Source of the DNA: JBGCED01 sp045106055
GTDB taxonomy: Bacteria; Pseudomonadota; Alphaproteobacteria; CBDDJK01
Direction of reading: 5' to 3'
DNA length: 20,186 nucleotides
NCBI GenBank assembly: GCA_045106055.1
Contig: JBGCED010000057.1
Span: forward strand, 1 to 20,186
Shown here: positions 8,411-16,200 of the stretch, in pieces
Layout of the letters: each line of letters starts with the position of its first letter
Position numbering within the stretch: the first letter of the stretch is position 1
The notes under the pieces: generated by a model
Database searches by the model: none
Seen by the model: the letters and a program-made list of their open reading frames with translations, nothing else
Told to the model about the DNA's origin: nothing
Position numbers and translations under genes: made by a program

Positions 8411-9517
8411 ATGAGTGATGGTGATAAGCAACTGGCTTCAAGCAAAACAATCTATATGGACGAAGTTACCAAAAGAATCCCTAAAATTTTAGTTGTTGAG
8501 GATGAGGATTTTAACCGCAGCCTGCTGGTGCGCCATCTAAACCGCGAAGGGTTTAGCCATGTGGATGAAGCGGCAAATGGCGAAGAAGCCTTGGAGCAGC
8601 TGCGAAAAGAGGATTATGATCTGGTCTTAACCGATTTGCAAATGCCTGTGATGGACGGGCTTGAATTGTTAAAATCAATTAAATATGATTTAAGGATGAA
8701 TGTTGTGCCTGTGGTGGTGGTTTCCGCCATGGAAGAGATTGATTCAATCGCGCGCTCGATTGAACTTGGCGCAGAGGATCACCTTCCAAAGCCGTTCGAA
8801 CCGATGATTTTACGCGCAAGGGTGCTTGCATGCCTTGAAAAGAAACGGCTGCGGGATCGCGAAAAAACCTATTTATCCGAAATTCGCAATGAAAAGAAAA
8901 AAGTGGATGAATTGTTAAACATCATCTTGCCGACTGCCGTTGCCAGAGAATTAAAGAAATATGGCTATGTTCAGCCGCGCCGCTATGATAATGTCGCGAT
9001 TTTATTTTGCGATATTGTCGGATTTACCAGCTATTGCGATCAGCATTTGCCCGAAGAGGTTATTTCCAAGCTGCAAACCATCTTTGAATTATTTGAAGAG
9101 GTGATGGTCAAATATAATATGGAAAAAATTAAAACCATTGGGGATGAATTTATGGCGGCTTCGGGGCTGACCAATATGGATGCTGAACCATTTTTAACCG
9201 TTGTCAATGCCGCGCTTGACCTGATTAAGGCCGCTGAAGAAAGCGATACGGGCTGGAAAGTCAGGGTTGGTGTGCATTGCGGACAGGTTGTTGCTGGGGT
9301 GGTTGGCACAATGAAATATCAATATGATGTATGGGGGGATACGGTGAATATCGCATCGCGCATGACCTCGCAAGCAGCCCCTGGCACCGTTGCGTTCCTG
9401 TATGATTTCTGGCCTGATTTGCAATATGAATATGCCGCAAGAATGCTGGGTAAGCGCGAATTGAAAGGAAAGGGAGAGATTGAAATTGTTGAATGTTATG
9501 GGCGCACCAGTGAATAG
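8411..9517 (+). CDS. Response regulator with class III adenylate cyclase output domain
   Basis: A 368-aa cytoplasmic protein predicted to make cAMP from ATP under control of phosphorylation. The N-terminal receiver (about 20-145) has ILVVEDED, phosphoacceptor D75 in LVLTDLQMPVMDG and a terminal KPF. A helical linker containing LNIILPTAVARELKKYG, typical of cyclase-coupled signalling helices, joins it to the catalytic domain (about 190-365). Metal ligands are D201 (FCDIVGFTS) and D245 (KTIGDEF). The base-selecting pair K241 and D306 (YDVWGD) indicates adenine rather than guanine, and the transition-state residues N313 and R317 (VNIASRM) are present. A GAAGGA ribosome binding site precedes the ATG. 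Position after the Hpt-bearing kinase makes it the likely end acceptor of that phosphorelay, which is inference. The fold and catalytic residues are clear. Confidence 0.93.
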   Translation: MSDGDKQLASSKTIYMDEVTKRIPKILVVEDEDFNRSLLVRHLNREGFSHVDEAANGEEALEQLRKEDYDLVLTDLQMPVMDGLELLKSIKYDLRMNVVPVVVVSAMEEIDSIARSIELGAEDHLPKPFEPMILRARVLACLEKKRLRDREKTYLSEIRNEKKKVDELLNIILPTAVARELKKYGYVQPRRYDNVAILFCDIVGFTSYCDQHLPEEVISKLQTIFELFEEVMVKYNMEKIKTIGDEFMAASGLTNMDAEPFLTVVNAALDLIKAAEESDTGWKVRVGVHCGQVVAGVVGTMKYQYDVWGDTVNIASRMTSQAAPGTVAFLYDFWPDLQYEYAARMLGKRELKGKGEIEIVECYGRTSE

Positions 9518-9570
9518 AAACCGCCGCCTCATTTTATGCATATTTGACCGTCATTCTAAGGGTTCCTAAC

Positions 9571-10458
9571 ATGGAAACAGAAGCCAATTTTCCGCTGGTT
9601 ACCGCATCGTGGCTTGCGACGGTTTTAAAATCACAAGCAGCTTCCAAAGCCGCTGATGTGGTGGTGCTGGATGCTTCTTGGTACTTTCCAAGTCAAAAGC
9701 GTGATGCGGGTGCAGAATTTTTGAAAGCACATATTCCAGGCGCGCGCTTTTTTGATATTGATGTGATTTGCGATCAATCCAGCCCTTATCCTCATATGTT
9801 GCCCTCGGCTGAATTATTCACGCAGCATGTGAATGCGATGGGCATTGATAAAAACAGCCTGATCGTGATTTATGATGGGATGGGTGTTTTTTCATCGCCG
9901 CGCGCTTGGTGGATGTTTCGGTATTTTGGTCATAAGCGGGTTGGCGTTTTGGATGGCGGGTTCAAGGCTTGGCAGCGGCTGGGACTTGCTGTGGAACAAG
10001 GTGCGCCAGAACCGCCTGAACCCTATGGCAGCTTCAAGCCTTCGGTGCAGCATCATTTGAAAAAAGACCATGAAGAAGTGATGCAGGCGTTAATTTCTGC
10101 CAAATTAAAAATTGTTGATGCCCGTTCGGCGGGTCGTTTTAGTGGCATGGAGCCTGAACCGCATGATGGCTTGCGCGCAGGGCATATGCCAGGGGCAATC
10201 AATCTTCCTTATCAGCAGCTTGTTAATGTGGAAACGGGCTATTTTAATCCATTTAACACGATTAAATCCTTGCTGAATAGCCAATCAATCGGACTGGATG
10301 AACCCATCATCGCAACTTGCGGTAGCGGCGTAAGCGCGTGTTCCATCGCCTTTATTTTAAGTGTGTTTGGCAATGATCAAGTTGCAATTTATGATGGCTC
10401 TTGGTGCGAATGGGGCAGCAATTCAAACAATCCCGTGATGCAGGGCAGCGCTAGATAA
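9571..10458 (+). CDS. sseA: 3-mercaptopyruvate sulfurtransferase (tandem rhodanese domains)
   Basis: A 295-aa two-domain rhodanese-family enzyme that transfers sulfur from 3-mercaptopyruvate (or thiosulfate) to a thiol acceptor. The N-terminal rhodanese domain is structural. The C-terminal domain carries the active-site loop CGSGVSAC with C250 as the persulfide-forming residue; the CG(S/T)GV loop favours mercaptopyruvate sulfurtransferase over thiosulfate sulfurtransferase (CRKGV). Other family marks are FSSPRAWWMF, the segment with GLRAGHMPGAINLPY, and YDGSWCEWG. I chose the ATG at 9571 because AAGGG at 9558-9562 is well placed before it. An upstream in-frame TTG at 9544 has no such support. 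The acetyltransferase gene starts 5 bp after the stop, so co-transcription is likely. Confidence 0.9.
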   Translation: METEANFPLVTASWLATVLKSQAASKAADVVVLDASWYFPSQKRDAGAEFLKAHIPGARFFDIDVICDQSSPYPHMLPSAELFTQHVNAMGIDKNSLIVIYDGMGVFSSPRAWWMFRYFGHKRVGVLDGGFKAWQRLGLAVEQGAPEPPEPYGSFKPSVQHHLKKDHEEVMQALISAKLKIVDARSAGRFSGMEPEPHDGLRAGHMPGAINLPYQQLVNVETGYFNPFNTIKSLLNSQSIGLDEPIIATCGSGVSACSIAFILSVFGNDQVAIYDGSWCEWGSNSNNPVMQGSAR

Positions 10459-10463
10459 GTTAC

Positions 10464-11099
10464 ATGTTGCAAATTATCATTACGGATTTAACGCTTTCCC
10501 GCCAAGCCCATCAGCAGGTCGCGCCAATTACCCCCCCCCCAATCACCCCCATGCCAATTACCCCCCCGCCAATCACCACCATGCGGGCAAAATTCTTTAT
10601 CCATACGCTGCCAAATCCCACTGCGGGTTTATTTCGCGTGCTTTACCATGAAATCGGGCATGAATGGGGCTGGTATGAACAAAAATTAAACAGCGATCAT
10701 CGGCTGCAAGCGCGCTTATCCCACCCGCAAAATCATTTTTTGATTCTATCGGATCATGCAAATCTTCCCCAAAATCCAGCTGAGATTATGGGCTTTATTG
10801 AGCTGGATTGGCGCATCCAAGCACGCCCTAATATTTTTCTATTTGGGCTGCGTTCTGCTTGCCAAGGGCAGAAATTGGGCGGTTTTTTTCTAAATCATGC
10901 CCTGAATTATTTATTTGACGATCCTGAAACGCAGCGCATTACCGTTGATACATGCACGCTTGATCATCCAAGCGCGCTTGGATTATATCAACGCCTTGGG
11001 TTTGAGCGAGTGGGCATTCGTGAAAAGCAACTTGATTTTGATCCAAAAGCGGAAAGATTCAACCATATTAACGCGCTGAATGATCATAGAGTGGATTAG
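10464..11099 (+). CDS. GNAT family N-acetyltransferase with Pro/Thr repeat near the N terminus
   Basis: A 211-aa protein of the GNAT superfamily, which uses acetyl-CoA to acetylate an amine; the substrate cannot be read from sequence. Residues about 50-200 hold the fold: FRVLYHEIGHEWGWYEQKL, IMGFIELDWR (beta 4), a CoA-binding turn QGQKLGGFFL, and the C-terminal TCTLDHPSALGLYQRLGFERVG. This pattern is common in an alphaproteobacterial GNAT subgroup whose members open with a short strand and a Pro-rich linker, which supports the ATG at 10464. Residues about 21-40 are a decapeptide repeat (PITPPPITPM, PITPPPITTM) encoded by a 30-bp duplication with a run of ten C. Slippage there would shift the frame. 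An internal ATG at 10581 could rescue a shorter protein. It sits 5 bp after sseA and 2 bp before cobQ. Confidence 0.85.
   Translation: MLQIIITDLTLSRQAHQQVAPITPPPITPMPITPPPITTMRAKFFIHTLPNPTAGLFRVLYHEIGHEWGWYEQKLNSDHRLQARLSHPQNHFLILSDHANLPQNPAEIMGFIELDWRIQARPNIFLFGLRSACQGQKLGGFFLNHALNYLFDDPETQRITVDTCTLDHPSALGLYQRLGFERVGIREKQLDFDPKAERFNHINALNDHRVD
10524..10583 (+). repeat. 30-bp tandem repeat with a C10 homopolymer inside the GNAT gene
   Basis: Two adjacent 30-bp units (10524-10553 and 10554-10583) differ at only two positions. The first contains ten uninterrupted C (10531-10540). In the second the tract is broken by a G (C7-G-CC). The repeat is in frame (ten residues per unit). Long poly-C tracts are known slippage sites, and this one stands out in an AT-leaning genome. 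Confidence 0.93.
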
Positions 11100-11101
11100 C
11101 C

Positions 11102-12595
11102 ATGCCGCCAGCTTCCATTATGATTCAAGGCACGGGTTCTAATGTTGGAAAATCGCTGATTGTTGCGGGGCTGTGCCGTTTATTTGCGCGCCAAGGCATC
11201 AAAGCCGTTCCCTTTAAGCCCCAAAACATGTCCAATAATGCTGCGGTTAGCATTGAAGGGGGCGAGATTGGGCGCGCTCAAGCCTTGCAGGCAAAGGCTG
11301 CAAACTTGCCTGCTTCCATTCACATGAACCCAATTTTGCTAAAGCCGCAATCCAACCAGCATTCGCAAATTATTGTGCAGGGCAAATTATTTGCAACATG
11401 CCGCGCGCGCGATTATGGCAATTACAAGCAGCTTTTGCTTGAAAAGGCACTGGAAAGCTATGATTTATTAAGCCAGAACGCCGATATAATGCTGATTGAG
11501 GGCGCAGGCAGCCCTGCTGAAATTAATTTGCGCGATAATGACATTGCAAATATGGGCTTTGCCGAGCAAATTAACGCGCCCGTCTTGTTGATCGGGGATA
11601 TTGATCGCGGCGGCGTGATCGCTTCGTTGATTGGCACGCATCATATCTTGTCTGATGCTGATAAAATGCGCATTAAAGCCTTTGCAATTAATCGCTTTCG
11701 CGGCGATCAATCGCTGTTTCGCGGGGCAAGCCATAGCATCGCACAAGCAACGGGCTGGCATGATGCGGGCATTATTCCATGGTTTGATGCCGCAAATCGC
11801 TTTCCAGCCGAAGACAGCCAAGATTTGGCGCAAAAATATAACGCCCATAAGCCATATAAGCGCAAGCATGGGCAGCTGCATATTGTCGTGCCGCGTTTAA
11901 ACTCAATCGCGAATTTTGATGATCTTGATCCGCTGGCAGCAGAAACGGGCGTGCGCCTAAGCTTAATTGACGCAGGTCATGCGCTGCCCCTTGATGCTGA
12001 TATGATTCTGTTGCCAGGCAGCAAAAACACCATCAGTGATCTTGTTCATTTTAAAGCGCAAGGCTGGCACCATGATCTTTATGCGCTGCATCGTCATGGC
12101 TGTTTTATTTTGGGGCTTTGTGGAGGCTATCAAATGTTATGCACGCAAATTCACGATCCTGAAGGGATTGAAAGCAGCCATAAGCAGATTGCAGGGCTTG
12201 GCTTGCTGGACTGTGAAACGACGCTGACTGCCCCCAAAATCACGCGCGCCATCACCGCGCGCAGCCCATTTACGGGCGATTCGGTTGAAGGATATGAAAT
12301 TCATATGGGGCGCACCCAAGGCGCAGATTGCGCCAATCCCGTTTTAACCCATATTAATGGCGATCAAGCACGCATTGATGGTGCAATCGCACCAGATGGG
12401 CTGGTGATGGGATGTTATATGCATGGATTATTTCACCAAGATCAGTTTCGCCATCATTTTATTGCAAAGCTGGGCGGCAAGACACAAGATTACAGCCATG
12501 AAGCAAGCTTGCAAGCTGGATTGGATGAGCTTGCCGATCATTTGGAAACCCATCTTGACATTGAAAAAATAAAACATATTTCTAATGATAAATAA
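11102..12595 (+). CDS. cobQ: Cobyric acid synthase (adenosylcobyrinate a,c-diamide amidotransferase)
   Basis: A 497-aa enzyme of cobalamin (vitamin B12) synthesis that uses glutamine and ATP to amidate the b, d, e and g carboxylates of adenosylcobyrinic acid a,c-diamide. The N-terminal DRTG/dethiobiotin-synthetase-like ATPase domain begins with the P-loop MIQGTGSNVGKS and includes FKPQNMSNNA and IEGAGSPAEINLRDNDIANM. The C-terminal class I glutaminase-type domain carries the nucleophile C340 in LGLCGGYQML and H441 in CYMHGLFH. Length and motif order match the family fully. No other cob gene is in the window, so the remaining pathway must be elsewhere or salvage-based. The ATG follows the GNAT stop by 2 bp, implying translational coupling. 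Confidence 0.96.
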   Translation: MPPASIMIQGTGSNVGKSLIVAGLCRLFARQGIKAVPFKPQNMSNNAAVSIEGGEIGRAQALQAKAANLPASIHMNPILLKPQSNQHSQIIVQGKLFATCRARDYGNYKQLLLEKALESYDLLSQNADIMLIEGAGSPAEINLRDNDIANMGFAEQINAPVLLIGDIDRGGVIASLIGTHHILSDADKMRIKAFAINRFRGDQSLFRGASHSIAQATGWHDAGIIPWFDAANRFPAEDSQDLAQKYNAHKPYKRKHGQLHIVVPRLNSIANFDDLDPLAAETGVRLSLIDAGHALPLDADMILLPGSKNTISDLVHFKAQGWHHDLYALHRHGCFILGLCGGYQMLCTQIHDPEGIESSHKQIAGLGLLDCETTLTAPKITRAITARSPFTGDSVEGYEIHMGRTQGADCANPVLTHINGDQARIDGAIAPDGLVMGCYMHGLFHQDQFRHHFIAKLGGKTQDYSHEASLQAGLDELADHLETHLDIEKIKHISNDK

Positions 12596-12612
12596 GAAAA
12601 GGATAATGTACC

Positions 12613-13440
12613 ATGTGCGATGTAATAAAATGTAACGACATAGAAGATTCTGCGCAGCCCGCGATCAGCAATAAACAGCGGCGCGATTTTTTGGCGGGAT
12701 TGGTGGGCTTGCCGCTGATGACGGTCTTGGCGGTTCCTGAATTTGCCAAAGCTGCTGCTAACAATTTACAGAATGTTGAAATTCCAGTTGGAAATCACAA
12801 AATGGCACGCGGCGCACTTGCCCTACCCAAAGGTAATGGCAAGCATCCAACCATTCTTTTATTCCATGAATGGTGGGGATTAAATGATCAGATTAAGGCG
12901 GTTGCTGCGGAATTTGCCAATCAAGGCTATATCGCGCTGGCGGTTGATTTATATGGCGGTCAAGTTGCCACCACGCGCGAGGAGGCGCGCGCGTTAACCA
13001 CCGCTTTTGATTTTGATCAATCCCTTGGCGAAATAAAAGCACTTGCTGATTTTCTGGGTAATCATCCGCGCAGCACAGGCAAAATGGCAACGCTTGGCTG
13101 GTGTTTTGGCGGCGGCGTTTCAATTTCAACGGCGCTTGCAATGGATGTTGATGCTGCGATTATTTATTATGGGCGTGTGCCGCAATCTGCGCAAACCATG
13201 AAAAATCTAAGAGCGCCTGTCTTGGGGCATTTTGGCACATTGGATAAAAGCATCAATCGGGAAATGGTGGATGGCTTTCAACAAGCCGCAACCGATGCAG
13301 GGGTGGATCATTTGCTGGAACTTCACTGGTATGAAGCTGATCATGCTTTTGCCAATCCAACAGGCAGCCGTTATGATGATGCCGATGCAGCCCTTGCCTT
13401 TGAACGCTCACTTGCTTTCTTGGATCAGAATCTATCTTGA
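12613..13440 (+). CDS. Dienelactone hydrolase family protein with Tat-type signal
   Basis: A 275-aa alpha/beta hydrolase of the dienelactone hydrolase (carboxymethylenebutenolidase-like) family. The catalytic Cys-Asp-His triad is C164 (GWCFGGG), D211 (GTLDKSI) and H244 (ADHAFANP), with the family Glu at E86 (FHEWWGLN). The N terminus carries KQRRDFLAGLVG at 21-32, a twin-arginine-like motif, then a hydrophobic stretch ending near AKA at 45-47. This predicts export of the folded enzyme to the periplasm by the Tat system. The natural substrate is unknown; the family name does not prove dienelactone activity. AAAAGGA lies 9 bp before the ATG. The gap to cobQ is 17 bp, so it may be the last gene of that unit. 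It converges with dapA. Confidence 0.88.
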   Translation: MCDVIKCNDIEDSAQPAISNKQRRDFLAGLVGLPLMTVLAVPEFAKAAANNLQNVEIPVGNHKMARGALALPKGNGKHPTILLFHEWWGLNDQIKAVAAEFANQGYIALAVDLYGGQVATTREEARALTTAFDFDQSLGEIKALADFLGNHPRSTGKMATLGWCFGGGVSISTALAMDVDAAIIYYGRVPQSAQTMKNLRAPVLGHFGTLDKSINREMVDGFQQAATDAGVDHLLELHWYEADHAFANPTGSRYDDADAALAFERSLAFLDQNLS

Positions 13441-13457
13441 TTCAAATTTTTACTTTC

Positions 13458-13490
13458 GCTTAAAGTGATTCTTATGAACAAAATTTAAGC
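13458..13490. terminator. Weak hairpin between convergent genes
   Basis: GCTTAAA (13458-13464) and TTTAAGC (13484-13490) are perfect 7-bp arms around a 19-nt loop, in the 67-bp gap between the converging hydrolase and dapA genes. Neither side has a clean T-run directly after the stem. Placement suits a bidirectional terminator, but the structure is weak. Confidence 0.22.
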
Positions 13491-13507
13491 AAAACTCCCT
13501 GATCGCC

Positions 13508-14401
13508 TTAGATAAGCCCTGCTTGCTGCATGGTTTTTTCAAGCAATGTGCGCTCTGTTGATTCAATCGGAACGATTGGCAATCTAGTATTTGCGCGCAT
13601 CATGCCCATCATCTCAAGCGCTGCCTTGCAAGTTGCGGTGGGCGAGCCAAAGGCAAATAAAATCTGCGACAAGGGAAATAAGGAATCACGCAAGGATGCA
13701 AATTGCGCATAATCCTTATTATGCCATGCTTGATGCAATTGGCTGCTGATTGCAGGAACAATATTGGCAGCAACCGAAATGGTGCCATGCCCGCCTTGCG
13801 CCAAAAAGGCGGCAACGGTTGGGTCTTCGCCTGTTAATTGGATAAAATCATCCCCTAGGGCAAGCCTTACCTCCATGCAGCGTTCAAGCTTGTTGCTGGC
13901 ATCCTTTACCCCGATAATGCTTGGGAAGTCTTTGTGCAATCTTGCCATGGTTTCAACCGACATATCGACCACCGAACGCCCGGGGATATTATAAATAATG
14001 ATCGGAATATCCACCGCCGCTGCAATCGCTGCAAAATGGGCATAAAGCCCCGCTTGGGTGGGTTTATTATAATAAGGGGTCACCAGCATGGCGGCATCTG
14101 CGCCTGCTTTTTTTGCAAATCGCGTCAGGCTGATGGCTTCATCCGTGTTATTTGATCCGCAGCCAGCAATCACTGGCACGCGGTTTTTTGCAACTTCAAT
14201 CGCTAGATCAATCACCCGTTCATGTTCCTGATGGCTAAGGGTGGGCGATTCGCCTGTTGTGCCAACGGGAACAAGCCCATTCGTGCCTGATTGCAGCTGC
14301 CATTCAACAAATTTTTGCAATGCGGCTTCATCAATGCTGCCATCTTGGGCAAAGGGGGTTACCATGGCAACGCAGGAATCTTTAAGGAATAAATTGGTCA
14401 T
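13508..14401 (-). CDS. dapA: 4-hydroxy-tetrahydrodipicolinate synthase
   Basis: A 297-aa class I aldolase-type TIM barrel that condenses pyruvate with aspartate semialdehyde, the first committed step of the diaminopimelate/lysine pathway feeding peptidoglycan and protein synthesis. Motifs: VPVGTTGESPTL (T48-T49, the proton-relay threonines), YNIPGRS (Y137), and IIGVKDAS with the Schiff-base lysine K166. Length is normal for DapA and no motif is broken. The gene lies 25 bp downstream of pdxH on the same strand, so both are probably transcribed from the pdxH promoter. The Shine-Dalgarno sequence (GTGAAAG) is modest. No lysine riboswitch could fit in the 25-bp gap. Confidence 0.96.
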   Translation of the reverse strand: MTNLFLKDSCVAMVTPFAQDGSIDEAALQKFVEWQLQSGTNGLVPVGTTGESPTLSHQEHERVIDLAIEVAKNRVPVIAGCGSNNTDEAISLTRFAKKAGADAAMLVTPYYNKPTQAGLYAHFAAIAAAVDIPIIIYNIPGRSVVDMSVETMARLHKDFPSIIGVKDASNKLERCMEVRLALGDDFIQLTGEDPTVAAFLAQGGHGTISVAANIVPAISSQLHQAWHNKDYAQFASLRDSLFPLSQILFAFGSPTATCKAALEMMGMMRANTRLPIVPIESTERTLLEKTMQQAGLI

Positions 14402-14426
14402 TATCTGTTGCTTTCACTTTTGAAAT

Positions 14427-15047
14427 TTAAGGAAATAATCTTTGTGATGCCCATGATTGGGCGTGTGTCATATCGTTGTTTGCTGCTTTTTTTGTGGGTT
14501 CAAACCGCCAGCGATCATGGATTCTATGTGCGCCATCTTGCCAAAATTCAAAGGCGTGCGGCACCAATTTTAATCCATGCCAATATGGGGGGCGCGGGAT
14601 TTCCGCCCCGTCAAATTTAGCTTCATAGCGGCTAACCTCCTGCTCCAGCTGCGCCCGCGAATCAAGCGGTCTTGATTGCTTGCTTGCCCATGCGCCAATT
14701 TTGCTCATGCGATCGCGAGATTGAAAATAGGCATCGGCTTCATCATCGGTTACTGTGGCAATCGCCCCCTCAATTCTAACCTGCCTGCGCAGGCTTTTCC
14801 AATGAAATAATAAGGCAGCCTGTGGGCGGGCAAGCAATTCACCCCCCTTACGGCTTTCAAGATTGGTGTAAAACACAAAGCCAGCCTGATCAAATGCCTT
14901 TAACAGAACCATGCGCAGTGACGGCATGCCATCGCTGCCCACGCTTGCAAGTGCCATTGCGTTTGGGTCATTGGGTTCATGTTGTTCTGCTGCTTGCAAC
15001 CAATTTGCAAATTGCGTGATTGGGTCTGCTTGCTCTAATTCGGGCAT
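14427..15047 (-). CDS. pdxH: Pyridoxamine 5'-phosphate oxidase
   Basis: A 206-aa FMN enzyme that oxidises pyridoxine or pyridoxamine 5'-phosphate to pyridoxal 5'-phosphate, the last step of vitamin B6 synthesis and salvage. Visible motifs: EPNDPNAMALAS (24-35), RMVLLK (45-50, FMN binding), FYTNLESRKGGEL (59-71), FHWKSLRRQVRIEG (81-94), IGAWASKQSRPL (117-128), RPPYWHGLKLVP and the substrate-binding RIHDR (175-179). It ends in WASQRLFP, as is usual for the C-terminal dimerisation region. AAGGA at 15059-15063 precedes the start by 11 bp. Transcribed divergently from nrdB and followed by dapA. PLP supply and lysine synthesis need not be functionally linked here. Confidence 0.96.
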   Translation of the reverse strand: MPELEQADPITQFANWLQAAEQHEPNDPNAMALASVGSDGMPSLRMVLLKAFDQAGFVFYTNLESRKGGELLARPQAALLFHWKSLRRQVRIEGAIATVTDDEADAYFQSRDRMSKIGAWASKQSRPLDSRAQLEQEVSRYEAKFDGAEIPRPPYWHGLKLVPHAFEFWQDGAHRIHDRWRFEPTKKAANNDMTHAQSWASQRLFP

Positions 15048-15068
15048 ATCTTACGAAATCCTTAAAAA

Positions 15069-15096
15069 ATCATAAATGTAGTATTTTTTAGTTGAA
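15069..15096 (-). promoter_or_regulatory. Candidate promoter for pdxH-dapA
   Basis: Read on the minus strand, TTCAAC and TATGAT are separated by 16 bp, just upstream of the pdxH ribosome binding site. The -10 is a good match and the -35 is poor. It lies in the only gap (15048-15199) where a promoter for this unit could sit. Confidence 0.3.
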
Positions 15097-15162
15097 ACGA
15101 ACACAAAATGTTGATATTCAGCAGTGGTAACGCAATCACAGCTTTAATTTTTCAAAATCAAA

Positions 15163-15192
15163 TATTATCATATTATCATAATTTATAAAGGA
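15163..15192 (+). promoter_or_regulatory. AT-rich direct repeat and ribosome binding site ahead of nrdB
   Basis: TATTATCA is present twice in immediate succession (15163-15170, 15171-15178), followed by an AAAGGA Shine-Dalgarno sequence (15187-15192) 7 bp before the nrdB ATG. The duplicated octamer contains TATTAT and TATCAT, either of which could act as a -10 element, or it could be a protein binding site. I could not identify convincing paired NrdR boxes in this gap. Confidence 0.35.
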
Positions 15193-15199
15193 TAAAATC

Positions 15200-16165
15200 A
15201 TGTCTTTGTTGGATGCACCGCCCATTTACAAGCCTTTTCATTATCCTTGGGCGTTTGATGCTTGGAAATTGCAGCAACAATTACATTGGCTACCAGAAGA
15301 AGTGCCGCTTGCCGAAGATATTAAGGATTGGTCACATCGGCTTGAAGATAATGAACGGCATTTGCTCACTCAAATTTTTCGCTTTTTCACGCAAGCAGAT
15401 GTCGAGGTGAATAATTGCTATATGCGTCATTATTCACGGGTGTTTAAACCAACCGAAGTTCAAATGATGCTTTCTGCATTTTCCAATATTGAAACGGTGC
15501 ATATTGCGGCTTATTCCTATTTGCTTGAAACGATTGGCATGGATGAATCAGAATATCAGGCATTTTTTAAATATAAGGAAATGAAAGATAAATATGATTA
15601 TATGCATCTTTGGGGCGTGGATACCAACGAAGATATTGCCAAAACCTTGGCGGTGTTTGGTGCCTTTACCGAAGGCTTGCAGCTGTTTGCATCCTTTGCG
15701 ATTTTGCTTAACTTTCCGCGCCATAACCGCATGAAAGGGATGGGGCAGATCGTGACATGGTCGGTGCGTGATGAAACCTTGCACACGCAATCCATCATTC
15801 GCCTGTATCATACTTTTCTGGAAGAAAACCCGCAAATTGATCGTTATAAATTGAAAATAGAACTAACGAAAGCATGTGAAACCATTGTTGAACATGAAGA
15901 TGCGTTTATTGATCTGGCGTTTGAGATGGGGGCGGTGCGCGGCATGACTGCGGAAGATATTAAATCCTATATTCGGTTTATTGCCGATCGCCGCCTAGAG
16001 CAGCTGCATTTTGATCCCATTTATGGCATTAAGAAAAATCCGCTGCCTTGGCTTGACGAGATTCTAAATGGCGAAGAACACGCAAATTTCTTTGAGAATC
16101 GTGCAACCGAATATACCAAGGCTGCAACCACTGGCACTTGGGAGGAAGCATTCGCTGCGTTATGA
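15200..16165 (+). CDS. nrdB: Class Ia ribonucleoside-diphosphate reductase, small (beta) subunit
   Basis: A 321-aa ferritin-like four-helix protein that holds the diiron-tyrosyl radical cofactor and, with NrdA, reduces ribonucleoside diphosphates to deoxy forms for DNA synthesis. All metal ligands can be placed: D67 (TQADVEV), E98 and H101 (NIETVHIAAY), E159 (FTEGLQLF), E192 and H195 (VRDETLH). The radical tyrosine is Y105, at the expected H+4 position, so this is not the radical-less Phe type seen in Chlamydia. The start is fixed by AAAGGA 7 bp upstream. nrdA is not adjacent; a separate location is common in alphaproteobacteria. It is flanked by the divergent pdxH and the CBS-glnD unit and appears to be its own transcription unit. 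Confidence 0.96.
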   Translation: MSLLDAPPIYKPFHYPWAFDAWKLQQQLHWLPEEVPLAEDIKDWSHRLEDNERHLLTQIFRFFTQADVEVNNCYMRHYSRVFKPTEVQMMLSAFSNIETVHIAAYSYLLETIGMDESEYQAFFKYKEMKDKYDYMHLWGVDTNEDIAKTLAVFGAFTEGLQLFASFAILLNFPRHNRMKGMGQIVTWSVRDETLHTQSIIRLYHTFLEENPQIDRYKLKIELTKACETIVEHEDAFIDLAFEMGAVRGMTAEDIKSYIRFIADRRLEQLHFDPIYGIKKNPLPWLDEILNGEEHANFFENRATEYTKAATTGTWEEAFAAL

Positions 16166-16200
16166 TTAATGCTTGAAAGCTTGTGATCAATCGCTTAATC

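Noticed and set aside
9544..9570. In-frame TTG that would extend the sulfurtransferase by nine residues
   Set aside because: There is no ribosome binding site before it, while AAGGG is correctly spaced before the ATG at 9571 and the family N terminus fits the shorter form.
14402..14426. Possible lysine riboswitch ahead of dapA
   Set aside because: The gap to pdxH is only 25 bp, far too short for a lysine riboswitch.
14408..14620. A 70-codon open frame on the plus strand over the end of pdxH
   Set aside because: It is antisense to the conserved C-terminal part of pdxH and has no recognisable feature of its own.
15101..15116. ACACAAAATGTTGATA as a possible NrdR box upstream of nrdB
   Set aside because: It matches the NrdR consensus only in its first part, and no second box at the usual spacing was found.
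15200..16165. Idea that nrdB is an unusual radical-less reductase subunit because nrdA is not adjacent
   Set aside because: The tyrosine Y105 and all six diiron ligands are in place, and separated nrdA and nrdB are common in alphaproteobacteria.
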